This document shows, piece by piece, positions 52,831 through 61,433 of a DNA stretch of 64,000 nt (within the stretch, counting starts at the first letter, position 1; every line of letters begins with the position of its first letter). The notes under the pieces were generated by a model. That model searched no databases, was not told the origin of the DNA, and saw nothing but the letters and a program-made list of their open reading frames with translations. Source of the stretch: Legionella shakespearei DSM 23087 (lineage in GTDB: Bacteria; Pseudomonadota; Gammaproteobacteria; Legionellales; Legionellaceae); NCBI RefSeq assembly GCF_000373765.1, contig NZ_KB892426.1:62001-126000 (forward strand), read 5' to 3'. Made by a program: the position numbers and the translations under genes.

Positions 52831-52920
52831 TGGCGGAGAGAGAGGGATTCGAACCCTCGATGGGATTTCTCCCATACTCCCTTAGCAGGGGAGCGCCTTC
52901 GACCACTCGGCCATCTCTCC
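52831..52920 (-). tRNA. tRNA-Ser (anticodon GCT)
   Basis: Acceptor GGAGAGA, anticodon stem-loop CTCCC-CTGCTAA-GGGAG, a long variable arm (TATGGGAGAAATCCCAT) typical of class II tRNAs, T loop GTTCGAATCCC and encoded CCA. 90 nt; 6 bases upstream of tRNA-Arg, so the two are cotranscribed. Confidence 0.97.
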
Positions 52921-53164
52921 AATCAATGGAAGCGAAGTATATCAGGAATTTATTTGCCGTCAATAATTCTATAAATTTTAAGTGAAATTTTATTTATTTT
53001 TTAGGGGCTGTTGACATTTCGTTTTAGGAATCAAAAGAAGTTCAGAAATGCTAACAGAGATTGCAGCCTTAAAAATATCTTGTCTGACCATCAAAAAAGC
53101 ATAGCATTTTTTTTAATAAAAAAGTGTGATATTACATTATTTTTTAGTCAGATATTTGTCTTCT

Positions 53165-54334
53165 ATGTGGTATGTAACGTTACTGGAATATCTTGCAACC
53201 AGAATATGTCCGAAAGATGCTGCTAATGCAGTTTTGTTTATGAATAACTGGATTCGCCTTCTGGAAAATGAATTTTATGATACGGGTTGTCTGGAACTTT
53301 CGGTTATTACTGGCCTGGCGACAGATCTTCACAAGTATTCTAAAGAAAATCAGGGGAGGGGCAGGTCTTTGGCGCAATTTGCTCAAAAGTGTGTCGGACT
53401 CACCCTATTACATGTCAAAAGTACCGAGGACGATTCGGTTTATAGTTCTGACTTCATTTACATGTTAAATAGCGAACATATCCTGGAATCTCTTGATGTT
53501 GAGAAACAAATACTCGCTATGAGAAAGCAATATCTGCTTGGTACAAAAACTCACAGAAAAGTAAAATCGCTTTCCTCTTTAACTGACCTGAACATGTATG
53601 TCGATAACAGAACCGTTTTAAACGCAGTACTTCTTACCGATATTTTGAATGACTGTGAACGAAGGGCGTTTAAAGATCTGGATTATCTGGTTAAAGCAGA
53701 TATTAACAATCTCGCTCCTTTACTTAATGAATTCTTAAACCAGACAGAACATCCGGAAAAGTTCCTCACAAACCTGTATATTTATCTATTACCTTACAGA
53801 AACAGAGACCAAACTACTTCAATACGGCAGCTCATTGATGCAATCCGCCGATACAGTAAGGCATTAGACTCTGATGCTAATAAAAGTGAGCGTCCAAGGG
53901 GGCATGATCGTCGGGAACCAGAGAAATTTACTGAATCAGGCCGTCGCAAAGAGGGTTCTTTAAATTCATCCCGGTTGCAGTCAGGTAAAAAGCGCAACAG
54001 CTCAATAAAATTTAATCTTATTCCCCGGTTGGATCTGGATCTGCTGCCTCGTTACAATCCAGAAATTATCAACTTATGTACTGCTCTTGAGGCCTATTCA
54101 GAAAAAATTCCTGAGAATCGCTATTCTTTTTATACGCACAACTTCAGGAAGTACAAATCAGAGGTTGAGCTTATAGTCTGTGACATATTAAAAGGAAATT
54201 TACTCAGTGTAGCGGCAATCGTCAGGGAATTGAAAAAAATTAACATTGCCAGCACCGATGAGCTTTGGACCATCATCGATTTATATGATAAAACCGTCAC
54301 AGAAAAAAGCATGGCCTTCAATTCCAAAATGTAA
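53165..54334 (+). CDS. uncharacterised soluble protein, candidate effector
   Basis: 389 residues from the ATG at 53165; the frame is open from a GTG at 53126 and no site has a clear ribosome-binding sequence, so the start is uncertain. No signal peptide. The N-terminal ~150 residues are helical; the stretch FMNNWIRLLENEFYDTGCLE with the following ITGLATDLHKY faintly recalls RasGEF catalytic domains (low confidence). A charged Ser/Arg-rich linker (about 245-290) leads to a C-terminal helical region. It sits between a tRNA pair and the thiolase gene, and the sequence around it is AT-rich. From memory L. pneumophila has the effector Lem11 near its fad genes; orthology is unverified. Confidence 0.6.
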   Translation: MWYVTLLEYLATRICPKDAANAVLFMNNWIRLLENEFYDTGCLELSVITGLATDLHKYSKENQGRGRSLAQFAQKCVGLTLLHVKSTEDDSVYSSDFIYMLNSEHILESLDVEKQILAMRKQYLLGTKTHRKVKSLSSLTDLNMYVDNRTVLNAVLLTDILNDCERRAFKDLDYLVKADINNLAPLLNEFLNQTEHPEKFLTNLYIYLLPYRNRDQTTSIRQLIDAIRRYSKALDSDANKSERPRGHDRREPEKFTESGRRKEGSLNSSRLQSGKKRNSSIKFNLIPRLDLDLLPRYNPEIINLCTALEAYSEKIPENRYSFYTHNFRKYKSEVELIVCDILKGNLLSVAAIVRELKKINIASTDELWTIIDLYDKTVTEKSMAFNSKM

Positions 54335-54495
54335 GAGTACATGTGGCAGGCCATGAGTGGTCTTTAAATTTATCCATAAAAATCAACTTAAAATTTCCAA
54401 ATTTGGAGGATTACTGCTACTCTTTAATCCTGTAAATTTGCTTAGGGTAAACACCCACAATAACCTGTAATACAGGTACGGATGAAGGAGGACTA

Positions 54496-55815
54496 ATGAA
54501 ACATCAGTCAAATTTAAGTGGTCGAGAAGTGTATGTTGTTGATGGAAACCGTACACCGTTTCTTAAAGCGAAAGGCGTTGGCCCGTTTACCGGATCTGAC
54601 CTCGCTGTTGCTGCTGGTAAAGCATTATTAAACCGTCAACCTTTCTCCCCGACAGAATTGGATGAAGTTATCATTGGTAGCGCAATGCCTGGCCCCGATG
54701 AGGCTAATATTGCCCGAGTAGTTGCTTTGCGCTTAGGTTGTGGTGACAAGGTGCCGGCTTTTACCGTAATGCGTAATTGTGCCTCTGGAATGCAGGCGAT
54801 TGATAATGCCGCAATACAAATAGCCAGCGGCCGCAGTAATCTGGTTCTTGCAGGTGGCACCGATGCTATGAGTCATGCTCCATTATTATTCAACCAAAAA
54901 ATGGCTTCGTGGCTTGCTAACTGGTTTGCTGCCAAAAGCATGGGGCAAAAAGTTGGCCTGATAACCCAGTTCAGACCCTCTTTTCTTGCTCCGGTAATTG
55001 CCTTGCTTAGAGGTCTTACCGATCCTATAGTTGGTTTGAATATGGGGCAAACCGCTGAAAAGGTTGCATACAGATTTAATATTACCAGAGAGCAAATGGA
55101 TGAATTTGCTGTTCAAAGCCATTTAAAATTAGCCGCTGCTTACGATGAAAACAGAATGTCTGAGGTCTCTGCTATTATTGATCCCAAAGGAAAAATTTAT
55201 CCTCAGGATGATGGTGTGCGGCCAGATTCTACTGTAGAAAAGCTTTCTAAATTAAAACCCTTCTTTGATAAAAAATACGGAATGGTGACTCCAGGTAACA
55301 GCTCTCAGATTACTGATGGTGCCTGTTTATTATTATTGGCCAGCGCTGAGGCTGTAAAAAAATACAAGTTAAAAGTGATTGGGCGCATCGTTGATTCTCA
55401 ATGGGCTGCTTTGGATCCGTCGCAAATGGGACTTGGGCCTGTTCATGCCGCAACACCAATTCTGGAGCGGCACAAATTGAAACCCCAGGATATGGATTGC
55501 TGGGAAATTAACGAAGCCTTTGCTGCACAGGTTCTTGGTTGTGTTGCCGCCTGGAATGATGAAGAGTATTGCAAAACTCAATTAGGATTGAACGAAGTCA
55601 TGGGCGGCCCGTCGCTGGATAAGCTAAACCGAGAGGGTGGTGCTATTGCAGCCGGTCATCCCATAGGTGCAAGTGGTGCCCGGATTGTATTGCATGTATT
55701 AAAATCTTTGGAACAAAGAAACGAAACGCGAGGTATGGCTTCCATTTGTATCGGTGGTGGACAGGGTGGGGCTATGTATCTTGAACGAGTGACTGAGGTG
55801 AAAGGACATGAATAA
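54496..55815 (+). CDS. acetyl-CoA acyltransferase (thiolase), FadI-like
   Basis: 439 residues, close to FadI (436) rather than FadA (387). Active-site Cys95 in RNCASGMQAID, His near 388 in AAGHPIGASGAR and Cys near 418 in SICIGGGQGG. Cleaves 3-ketoacyl-CoA with CoA in the last step of beta-oxidation. AAGGAGG ribosome-binding site. Its end overlaps the next gene by 8 bases, so the two subunits are coupled and would form a trifunctional complex. Confidence 0.93.
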   Translation: MKHQSNLSGREVYVVDGNRTPFLKAKGVGPFTGSDLAVAAGKALLNRQPFSPTELDEVIIGSAMPGPDEANIARVVALRLGCGDKVPAFTVMRNCASGMQAIDNAAIQIASGRSNLVLAGGTDAMSHAPLLFNQKMASWLANWFAAKSMGQKVGLITQFRPSFLAPVIALLRGLTDPIVGLNMGQTAEKVAYRFNITREQMDEFAVQSHLKLAAAYDENRMSEVSAIIDPKGKIYPQDDGVRPDSTVEKLSKLKPFFDKKYGMVTPGNSSQITDGACLLLLASAEAVKKYKLKVIGRIVDSQWAALDPSQMGLGPVHAATPILERHKLKPQDMDCWEINEAFAAQVLGCVAAWNDEEYCKTQLGLNEVMGGPSLDKLNREGGAIAAGHPIGASGARIVLHVLKSLEQRNETRGMASICIGGGQGGAMYLERVTEVKGHE

Positions 55816-57826
55816 TTACAAACATTGGGAACTTCAACGAGACAAAGACGCGATTCTCTGGTTAGGTTTTAACAGAGAAGGTGCCGCAGTAAATACGATT
55901 AATGAAGAAGTGCTGGATGAGCTGAACAGTTTGTTACAGGAAATTGCTCAAGACAAAAAAGCTATAGGTCTGGTGATTTATTCTCTTAAAGATAAGGGAT
56001 TTATTGCTGGTGCTGATGTGAATGCATTTTCACAGTTTGAAAATGCGGCTCAGGCAGTAGATTTTCTGCAAAAAGGCCAGGCTGTATTTTCGCGCCTGCA
56101 GGCTTTATCTATACCAAGTGTTGCGATGATAGATGGTTTTTGCATGGGTGGTGGTTATGAACTGGCTCTTGCTTGTACCTATCGTATTGCATCTGATGAA
56201 AAAGACACGCGAATCGGGCTTCCTGAAGTAATGCTGGGTATTCACCCAGGTTGGGGCGGTACGGTGAGATTACCTCAGCTTATTGGTGGTTTTAAAGCAC
56301 TGTCTCAGGTCATTCTCACAGGAAGCGCAATTGCCTCACCAAAAGCTAAAGCGTTGGGTATGGTTGATGATGTTGTTCCTGTTCGCCAATTAAAGAGAGC
56401 CGCCGTCTATTTCATTAAAAACAGGCCGCCAAAGCATAAACCATCCTTTATTGATGGTTTGACTAATAGTTCATGGCTCAGAAAGCCTATTGCTTATTTA
56501 TTACGTTATAACGTCGCCAAGCGCGTACGTAAGGAACACTATCCCGCTCCCTATGCAGTGATTGATCTTTGGGAGAAAGAGGGCGGGGTTGGCGACAGGG
56601 CTTATTTAAAGGAAGCTGATTCTGTCGAGCAATTAGTGTCCAAGGGCGATACTTCAAAAAATCTGATCCGTGCCTTCCATTTGCGCGAACGTTTAAAGAG
56701 CTTTGCCAAAGACAGTCATTTTAAAGCAAAACATGTTCACGTTATTGGTGCTGGTGTCATGGGGGGAGATATTGCTGCCTGGTGTGCATTAAAGGGCATT
56801 CAGGTGACATTGCAAGATAAAACGTATGCACAAATAGCTCCTGCTATTGGCAGAGCTCATGCGCTGTATAAGAAGAAACTGCGCAAACCCAGATTGATTC
56901 AGGCGGCAATGGATAACCTGACTCCTGATCCCGAAGGGCACGGTGTAGCGAGAGCTGATGTTATTATCGAAGCAGTATTTGAGAATCTGGCTGTCAAGCA
57001 GGAAATAATGAAGTCTGTAGAGCAAAGGGCGCAGAAGGATGCCATTATTGCGACCAATACTTCCAGTATTCCATTAGATGAAATCAGCACAGCGATAAGT
57101 AAGCCTGAGCGCCTGGTGGGAATTCACTTCTTCAATCCAGTGGCTAAAATGGATCTGGTTGAAGTGGTAAGCAGTTCTAAAACCGCCAAAAAGGTTCAGC
57201 AGAATTCATGTGCTTTCGTGAATCAAATTGGAAAATTGCCTTTGCCGGTAAAATCGAGTCCAGGCTTTTTAGTGAACCGCGTTTTAATGCCTTATCTGAT
57301 GGAATGTGTGCAATTGCTTGAAGAGGGCTATAGTGCGGAAACTATTGATGAAGCGGCTTTGAACTTCGGTATGTTTATGGGACCTGTTGAGTTAGCTGAT
57401 ACAGTAGGAATGGATGTATGCCTGGCTGTGGCTGAAAATTTAACGGGCCATTTCGGTGGAACAGTACCGCAGAAATTACGTGATATGGTCAGTGCCGGTA
57501 AATTGGGTCGTAAAACGGGTGAAGGTTTTTATCGTTATAAAAACGGTAAACCAATTAAAAAGCGTCCTGCTGCCCAAATTGATAAAAGCATAGCTGATCG
57601 ATTGATTCTTCGTATGGTCAATGAGTCTGCTGCGTGTTTACGCGAAGGCGTTGTTGCTGATTCAGATCTGCTTGATGCGGGAATGATTTTCGCCACAGGC
57701 TTCGCACCATTCCGTGGTGGCCCTATGAACTATGCTAAAGATTTCGGCAAAGATAAGCTGGAAACTTTATTTAAAACCTTCGAGTCAAAATATGGCGAGC
57801 GTTTTAAAGTGGATAATAGTCTCTAG
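55808..57826 (+). CDS. enoyl-CoA hydratase / 3-hydroxyacyl-CoA dehydrogenase, FadB/FadJ-like
   Basis: 672 residues, about 40-50 shorter than E. coli FadJ or FadB. The hydratase domain (1-190) has GFCMGGGYELALA and GLPEVMLGIHPGWGG, giving the two catalytic Glu positions near 117 and 139. The dehydrogenase starts near residue 311 with VHVIGAGVMGGDIAAWCA and includes GIHFFNPVAKMDLVEVV (catalytic His) and two C-terminal helical domains. Operon with the thiolase gene. Confidence 0.93.
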   Translation: MNNYKHWELQRDKDAILWLGFNREGAAVNTINEEVLDELNSLLQEIAQDKKAIGLVIYSLKDKGFIAGADVNAFSQFENAAQAVDFLQKGQAVFSRLQALSIPSVAMIDGFCMGGGYELALACTYRIASDEKDTRIGLPEVMLGIHPGWGGTVRLPQLIGGFKALSQVILTGSAIASPKAKALGMVDDVVPVRQLKRAAVYFIKNRPPKHKPSFIDGLTNSSWLRKPIAYLLRYNVAKRVRKEHYPAPYAVIDLWEKEGGVGDRAYLKEADSVEQLVSKGDTSKNLIRAFHLRERLKSFAKDSHFKAKHVHVIGAGVMGGDIAAWCALKGIQVTLQDKTYAQIAPAIGRAHALYKKKLRKPRLIQAAMDNLTPDPEGHGVARADVIIEAVFENLAVKQEIMKSVEQRAQKDAIIATNTSSIPLDEISTAISKPERLVGIHFFNPVAKMDLVEVVSSSKTAKKVQQNSCAFVNQIGKLPLPVKSSPGFLVNRVLMPYLMECVQLLEEGYSAETIDEAALNFGMFMGPVELADTVGMDVCLAVAENLTGHFGGTVPQKLRDMVSAGKLGRKTGEGFYRYKNGKPIKKRPAAQIDKSIADRLILRMVNESAACLREGVVADSDLLDAGMIFATGFAPFRGGPMNYAKDFGKDKLETLFKTFESKYGERFKVDNSL

Positions 57827-57941
57827 TCGTAGCCCGGTTGCTTGCAACCGGGATCACCTCCACAATCACACATCCCATCCCGGTTGCAAGCAACCGGGCT
57901 ACGGATTGTTCCAAATCTGCTTTTTGTTGAGAAACATACGC
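57827..57941. repeat. A-family inverted pair between fad gene and L,D-transpeptidase
   Basis: Two inverted A units, 57829-57853 and 57878-57902, form TAGCCCGGTTGCTTGCAACC and its complement, about 25 bases apart. They can pair with each other or fold singly. Directly after the FadB-like stop codon. Confidence 0.7.
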
Positions 57942-58841
57942 ATGAAGAGTAAATGTATCAATGCAATAAAATATTCACTTCTGTGTTTTTGCCTAAGTAC
58001 CACCACTCATGCAACTGTGTTTGTACTACCAGCCTCAGGAGATGTTATTGGTGAGCTACAACATACTGCTTCGCGTATCAATGAAACTATAGATGAGGCA
58101 GGCAGACGTTTTAATGTGGGTTATTATGAAATGGTGCATGCTAATCCTCAGGTTGATGCAATACATACATTACCTGCCCATACAAAATTATTAGTTCCAA
58201 CCCAATATATTCTGCCTGATGTACCCCGTACCGGCATAGTCATCAATCTTGCGGAATACCGACTTTACTATTTTCCTCCAGATGAGAACATAGTTATAAC
58301 TTTTCCCGTAGGTATTGGAAAAGAAGGATGGAATACTCCATTGGGGTTCACAAAAGTCACTGCTAAAACAACTAATCCCATCTGGAGGCCAACTCCGAAG
58401 CTACTTGCTGCGGCTGAAGAGCTTGGCGCACCACTTCCTGATGAATTTCCTTCAGGAGTTGATAATCCTCTGGGTAAATATGCATTACGTCTCGGCTGGC
58501 CTGCATATCTTATCCATGGAACAAACCGAACTGATGGCGTAGGTGCCAGAGTGAGTGCTGGTTGTATTCGCATGTTGCCGGAAGATATAGAGGAGTTATA
58601 TAGTTTGGTATCCGTAGGTACTTCGGTCAGAGTCATTAACGAGCCCGTAAAAATCGGCAGACAAGATGATAGACTGCTGATACAAATGTATCCCTTATTG
58701 AAGGGAATGCAAAGCCGTAATCTCAATAAAATCCTCCACGCTAAATTGCATAAAGCAGGGATAAATGCAGTGCTGGATAATAAATTAATAAGCCATGAAC
58801 TCTCTTATCCTTCAGGATTGATAAAAAGCGTTAAAGGATGA
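57942..58841 (+). CDS. periplasmic L,D-transpeptidase (YkuD domain)
   Basis: 299 residues from the ATG at 57942 (the open frame extends upstream into repeats, 57732, but MKSKCINAIKYSLLCFCLSTTTHA is a normal signal peptide). A LysM-like segment (FNVGYYEMVHANPQVD) precedes the YkuD domain. The catalytic motif is HGTN with SAGCIRMLPEDIEELY, giving the essential Cys. It links peptidoglycan peptides or attaches lipoproteins. Member of the ErfK/YbiS/YcfS/YnhG group. Confidence 0.9.
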   Translation: MKSKCINAIKYSLLCFCLSTTTHATVFVLPASGDVIGELQHTASRINETIDEAGRRFNVGYYEMVHANPQVDAIHTLPAHTKLLVPTQYILPDVPRTGIVINLAEYRLYYFPPDENIVITFPVGIGKEGWNTPLGFTKVTAKTTNPIWRPTPKLLAAAEELGAPLPDEFPSGVDNPLGKYALRLGWPAYLIHGTNRTDGVGARVSAGCIRMLPEDIEELYSLVSVGTSVRVINEPVKIGRQDDRLLIQMYPLLKGMQSRNLNKILHAKLHKAGINAVLDNKLISHELSYPSGLIKSVKG

Positions 58842-58879
58842 ATGCACCACAATCCCGTGTAAGTTCATGCAAAAAAGCT

Positions 58880-59267
58880 GTAGCCTTGATGCAGCGATAG
58901 CGAAATCAAGGTTTACTTATTTAAGATCTGCAAGTGAAGGAAAACCTTGATTACGCTGTCGCTCTGAGTGATCCTCTCATATTGAGTACCACTCAGACCT
59001 ATGCAGGATCGCCTTCCCCTCTCCGGGGGAAGGTGCCCGACAGGGCGGATGGGGGGATCAAAAAAGGAGTTTCTATTAAATAGACCATTTTGTTTTAGAC
59101 CTTTCTACCTTAAATAAGTTCTCTTTTTGATCCCCCCACCCGCCCTGTCGGGCACCCTCCCCCGGAGGTGGAGGGGCTACTTGCGCTGATCATCCTGCTT
59201 ATTTGCATCTTTTTACAGGTTAAAATTATGAGAGGATCACTCAGCGCTGTCGCTGCATCAAGGCTAC
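58880..59267. repeat. F-family palindrome F1, interrupted
   Basis: Left arm GTAGCCTTGATGCAGCGATA with CGAAATCAAGG; right arm CCTTGATTACGCTGTCGCT, then D3, then CGCTGTCGCTGCATCAAGGC. Without D3 and the duplication it is 97 bp, matching intact F2 (98 bp) at 62856-62953. Confidence 0.9.
58964..59244. mobile_element. D-family MITE-like element (copy D3, 281 bp)
   Basis: Perfect 17-bp terminal inverted repeats CTGAGTGATCCTCTCAT / ATGAGAGGATCACTCAG. Flanked by a perfect 10-bp direct repeat CGCTGTCGCT (58954-58963 and 59245-59254). Same length as D2 and near-identical to its reverse complement, including TAGACCTTTCTACCTTAAAT near the centre. No coding capacity. Confidence 0.92.
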
Positions 59268-59297
59268 AAAACATTCAAAACTAGATGCATTAGCCCT

Positions 59298-60200
59298 TTA
59301 AGTATTGCGATTAAATCCCAGTCTCGGCTCGGATTGTCTGATATGGAGCAATATGTAATAACTAATCCCGACAATAATAAATGCAGCTACTACATCAATG
59401 GGATAATGCCAGCCCAACAACACACATGCGGCAATGAGAAAACAATTAATTATTAATAAAAACGCGCAGGCAATCGGCCATTCTTTCAGTAGATAAACAC
59501 ACAACAGTGCCCATATGGTATGAAAGGACGGAAGGGCGATTAAACCTCCTTCATTTGTTGTTGGAATTATGTGATTGTGTATCTGGTTAAATTTAAGTCC
59601 TGTAGCAATTTGTTCTGGCGAAAACAAAGGACTGTCCAACACACTGGCGGGAGCGGTTGTAGGGAAAAAATAATACACTAAAAATCCAATCAAGGTAGTC
59701 GTCAGCAAAAGAAAATAATAGTCTCTCAAAAGAGAAAATCTGCCACTGACAATAACGCATAAGGGCAGAAAGCTCATTTGATAAGGAAGTGTGTCATAGG
59801 CAATGGCTAAGATATTTTTTAATAAGGGGTGTCTGCTTGTCCATTCCATAACAGCAATCAGATTGACATTGAAATAAGATTCAAATGCTACAAGTTCCTT
59901 ATCCACAGGGTGAAATGGAGTAAGCTGAACAGCATTAGTCGCGAAAGCAATCACAGCCATAATGATAAAAAAGTACAGAATTTCAATACACGATTTGCTT
60001 GCTCTGTTTTCTTTACCAAAGAAAATAACTAATCCTGAATAAGCCAGCAAAATAATCAAGGCAATTGCTGCTGTATGATCCGGGAAATAATTGTTCCCCG
60101 GAAATTTATACTTTAATGAATTGATAATAAAAGAAAGAGAAGCCAGAAATAGAATCAACCCGGACAGAAGGAATAAATATCTGTTGTGATTCAATTTCAT
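59298..60200 (-). CDS. PAP2-superfamily membrane protein (inositol phosphorylceramide synthase-like)
   Basis: 300 residues, about 8 helices. The phosphatase/transferase motifs of PAP2_3/AUR1-like proteins are visible: LPSFHTIWALL (His in SxxxHxxx) and GWHYPIDVVAA (last His and Asp), with FPTTAPA earlier. Such enzymes hydrolyse lipid phosphates or transfer phospho-head groups such as inositol phosphate. A role for imported inositol in lipid head groups is conceivable but not shown. Confidence 0.8.
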   Translation of the reverse strand: MKLNHNRYLFLLSGLILFLASLSFIINSLKYKFPGNNYFPDHTAAIALIILLAYSGLVIFFGKENRASKSCIEILYFFIIMAVIAFATNAVQLTPFHPVDKELVAFESYFNVNLIAVMEWTSRHPLLKNILAIAYDTLPYQMSFLPLCVIVSGRFSLLRDYYFLLLTTTLIGFLVYYFFPTTAPASVLDSPLFSPEQIATGLKFNQIHNHIIPTTNEGGLIALPSFHTIWALLCVYLLKEWPIACAFLLIINCFLIAACVLLGWHYPIDVVAAFIIVGISYYILLHIRQSEPRLGFNRNT

Positions 60201-60212
60201 GTATATAAAAGG

Positions 60213-60413
60213 TTACTCAGTAGTATTAAGAAGTTCTTTTTGCTTAATCGCATGAAAAATCTCTTCCCTGTGCACATTGATTGTTCTTGGAGCATCAACA
60301 CCAAATTTAATATTCCCATGCTCTTGTGTTTTAAAGGCTAAAATTTTAACTACAGTATCGGCAACTCGGATTATTAAAGGTTCTTCAAATTGAAGAGAAA
60401 TGATATCCATCAA
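60213..60413 (-). CDS. CsrA-family RNA-binding regulator, divergent paralogue (CsrR-like)
   Basis: 66 residues (65 from the second ATG). The C-terminal half is clearly CsrA: GNIKFGVDAPRTINVHREEI, with the RNA-contacting Arg in VHREE. The N-terminal strand reads MDIISLQFEEPLIIRV instead of the usual MLILTRRVGETLMIGD, so the normal N-terminal Arg (R6 region) is absent. L. pneumophila carries several CsrA paralogues, one of them (CsrR) linked to survival in water. Located just upstream, divergent from rpsF, and 12 bases from the PAP2 gene, possibly cotranscribed. Confidence 0.88.
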   Translation of the reverse strand: MMDIISLQFEEPLIIRVADTVVKILAFKTQEHGNIKFGVDAPRTINVHREEIFHAIKQKELLNTTE

Positions 60414-60617
60414 AAACCTCGTTATTTTATAATTAGTTATATGTTAAGGTCACAACATCCATTAAGTGAACGGTAACCTAATTTGATAACACTTGTCACT
60501 ATATTTATAGCAAATTAAGAAGAATTTATGGTTTATGAGAGTGTTAATTGTACATATGTGGATAATATGAGCATGTTAGTGGTTATATAGTAGATTGTCG
60601 ACCACCTAAACGGTCAT

Positions 60618-60706
60618 GTAGCCCGTATTAGGCGCCAGCCGTAATACGGGATCGAAGTGGCAAGAAACTACTTCCCGTATTACGGTTATCGCCTAATACG
60701 GGCTAC
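60618..60706. repeat. A-like palindrome variant flanked by 12-bp direct repeats
   Basis: Arms GTAGCCCGTATTAGGCG / CGCCTAATACGGGCTAC with an internal GTAATACGGGATCGAAGTGG and its partner. It shares the TAGCCCG end and GATCGAAGTGGCA spacer with A repeats but has different arm sequences. Confidence 0.75.
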
Positions 60707-60752
60707 TGAACGGTATAAATCATGTACATATGTGAGTTCTTCTCTTTATTTA

Positions 60753-60781
60753 TTGTAACAATTAGTCAAATAAGTTATGAT
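60753..60781 (+). promoter_or_regulatory. candidate sigma-70 promoter of the rpsF operon
   Basis: TTGTAA (60753-60758), 17-base spacer, TATGAT (60776-60781); the predicted start is about 65 bases upstream of the rpsF ATG. Confidence 0.6.
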
Positions 60782-60851
60782 TGGCAGCTTTTTAAAACCT
60801 TGCCTTACTGAATTTTATAAAAACAGAAGGCTTTATCCACAAGGAGAAACC

Positions 60852-61190
60852 ATGAGACATTACGAAATTATGTTTCTTGTGCACCCTGATCAAAGCGAAC
60901 AAGTACCAGCAATGGTTGAGCGTTATGAAGGGATCATAAGCAAGCACAATGGCATCATTCACCGTAAAGAAGATTTGGGACGCCGTCAACTAGCGTATCC
61001 AATCAATGATGTTCACAAAGCTCATTACATTTTATTGAATATCGAATGTAATCTTGAAGCACTGGAAGAAATTAAAAATGCATTCAAATTTAACGATGCA
61101 ATTTTAAGAAACCTAATCACAGTTCAAAAACAAGCGATTACTACTGAATCCGTGTTGATGAAGAAAGAAAAAGAATCCAGAGCAGCTTAA
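60852..61190 (+). CDS. rpsF: 30S ribosomal protein S6
   Basis: 112 residues from the ATG at 60852 with AAGGAG at 60841-60846; upstream in-frame codons lie in the leader. Canonical S6 sequence ([40 protein letters not shown]). First gene of the conserved rpsF-rpsR-rplI operon. Confidence 0.97.
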   Translation: MRHYEIMFLVHPDQSEQVPAMVERYEGIISKHNGIIHRKEDLGRRQLAYPINDVHKAHYILLNIECNLEALEEIKNAFKFNDAILRNLITVQKQAITTESVLMKKEKESRAA

Positions 61191-61202
61191 GGGGAAACAT
61201 TT

Positions 61203-61430
61203 ATGTCAGCTTATTTTCGTAGAAAAAAAATGTGCCGATTCAGTGCTGAAGGCGGCAATGAAATTGATTACAAAGACATCAATTTATTAAAAAACTATAT
61301 TTCTGAAACAGGTAAAATTGTACCTAGCCGTATCACTGGTACACAAACCCGTTTTCAAAGACAATTAGCAAAAGCAATCAAGCATGCCCGATTCATCGGT
61401 TTACTGCCTTATTGCGACAGCCACAGATAA
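61203..61430 (+). CDS. rpsR: 30S ribosomal protein S18
   Basis: 75 residues; [16 protein letters not shown] start and [20 protein letters not shown] are diagnostic. AAGGGG ribosome-binding site overlaps the end of rpsF. Binds next to S6 on the 30S platform. Confidence 0.97.
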   Translation: MSAYFRRKKMCRFSAEGGNEIDYKDINLLKNYISETGKIVPSRITGTQTRFQRQLAKAIKHARFIGLLPYCDSHR

Positions 61431-61433
61431 TAA

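Larger units (their letters stand above)
58842..59297. repeat. intergenic region: F palindrome interrupted by D3
   Basis: Gene-free between convergent genes. An F palindrome (58880-59267) whose right arm is cut by the 281-bp D3 element. No other feature. Confidence 0.85.
60414..60851. other. csrA-paralogue / rpsF divergent region
   Basis: Gene-free 438 bases. AT-rich sequence upstream of the csrA paralogue; a perfect 12-bp direct repeat TGTACATATGTG at 60549-60560 and 60723-60734; between them a palindrome at 60618-60706 (GTAGCCCGTATTAGGCG and complement), an A-like variant; then the rpsF promoter. Confidence 0.75.

Noticed and set aside
52747-52974. Plus-strand open frame beginning MARPEGFEPPTLWF
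   Set aside because: It reads the antisense of tRNA-Arg and tRNA-Ser. This is a well-known false protein produced by tRNA genes.
57732-57941. Longer start for the L,D-transpeptidase
   Set aside because: It would overlap the end of the FadB-like gene and pass through A repeats. The start at 57942 gives a normal signal peptide.
58268-58726. 152-codon minus-strand frame
   Set aside because: It is a shadow of the L,D-transpeptidase coding sequence with no ribosome-binding site or recognisable motif.
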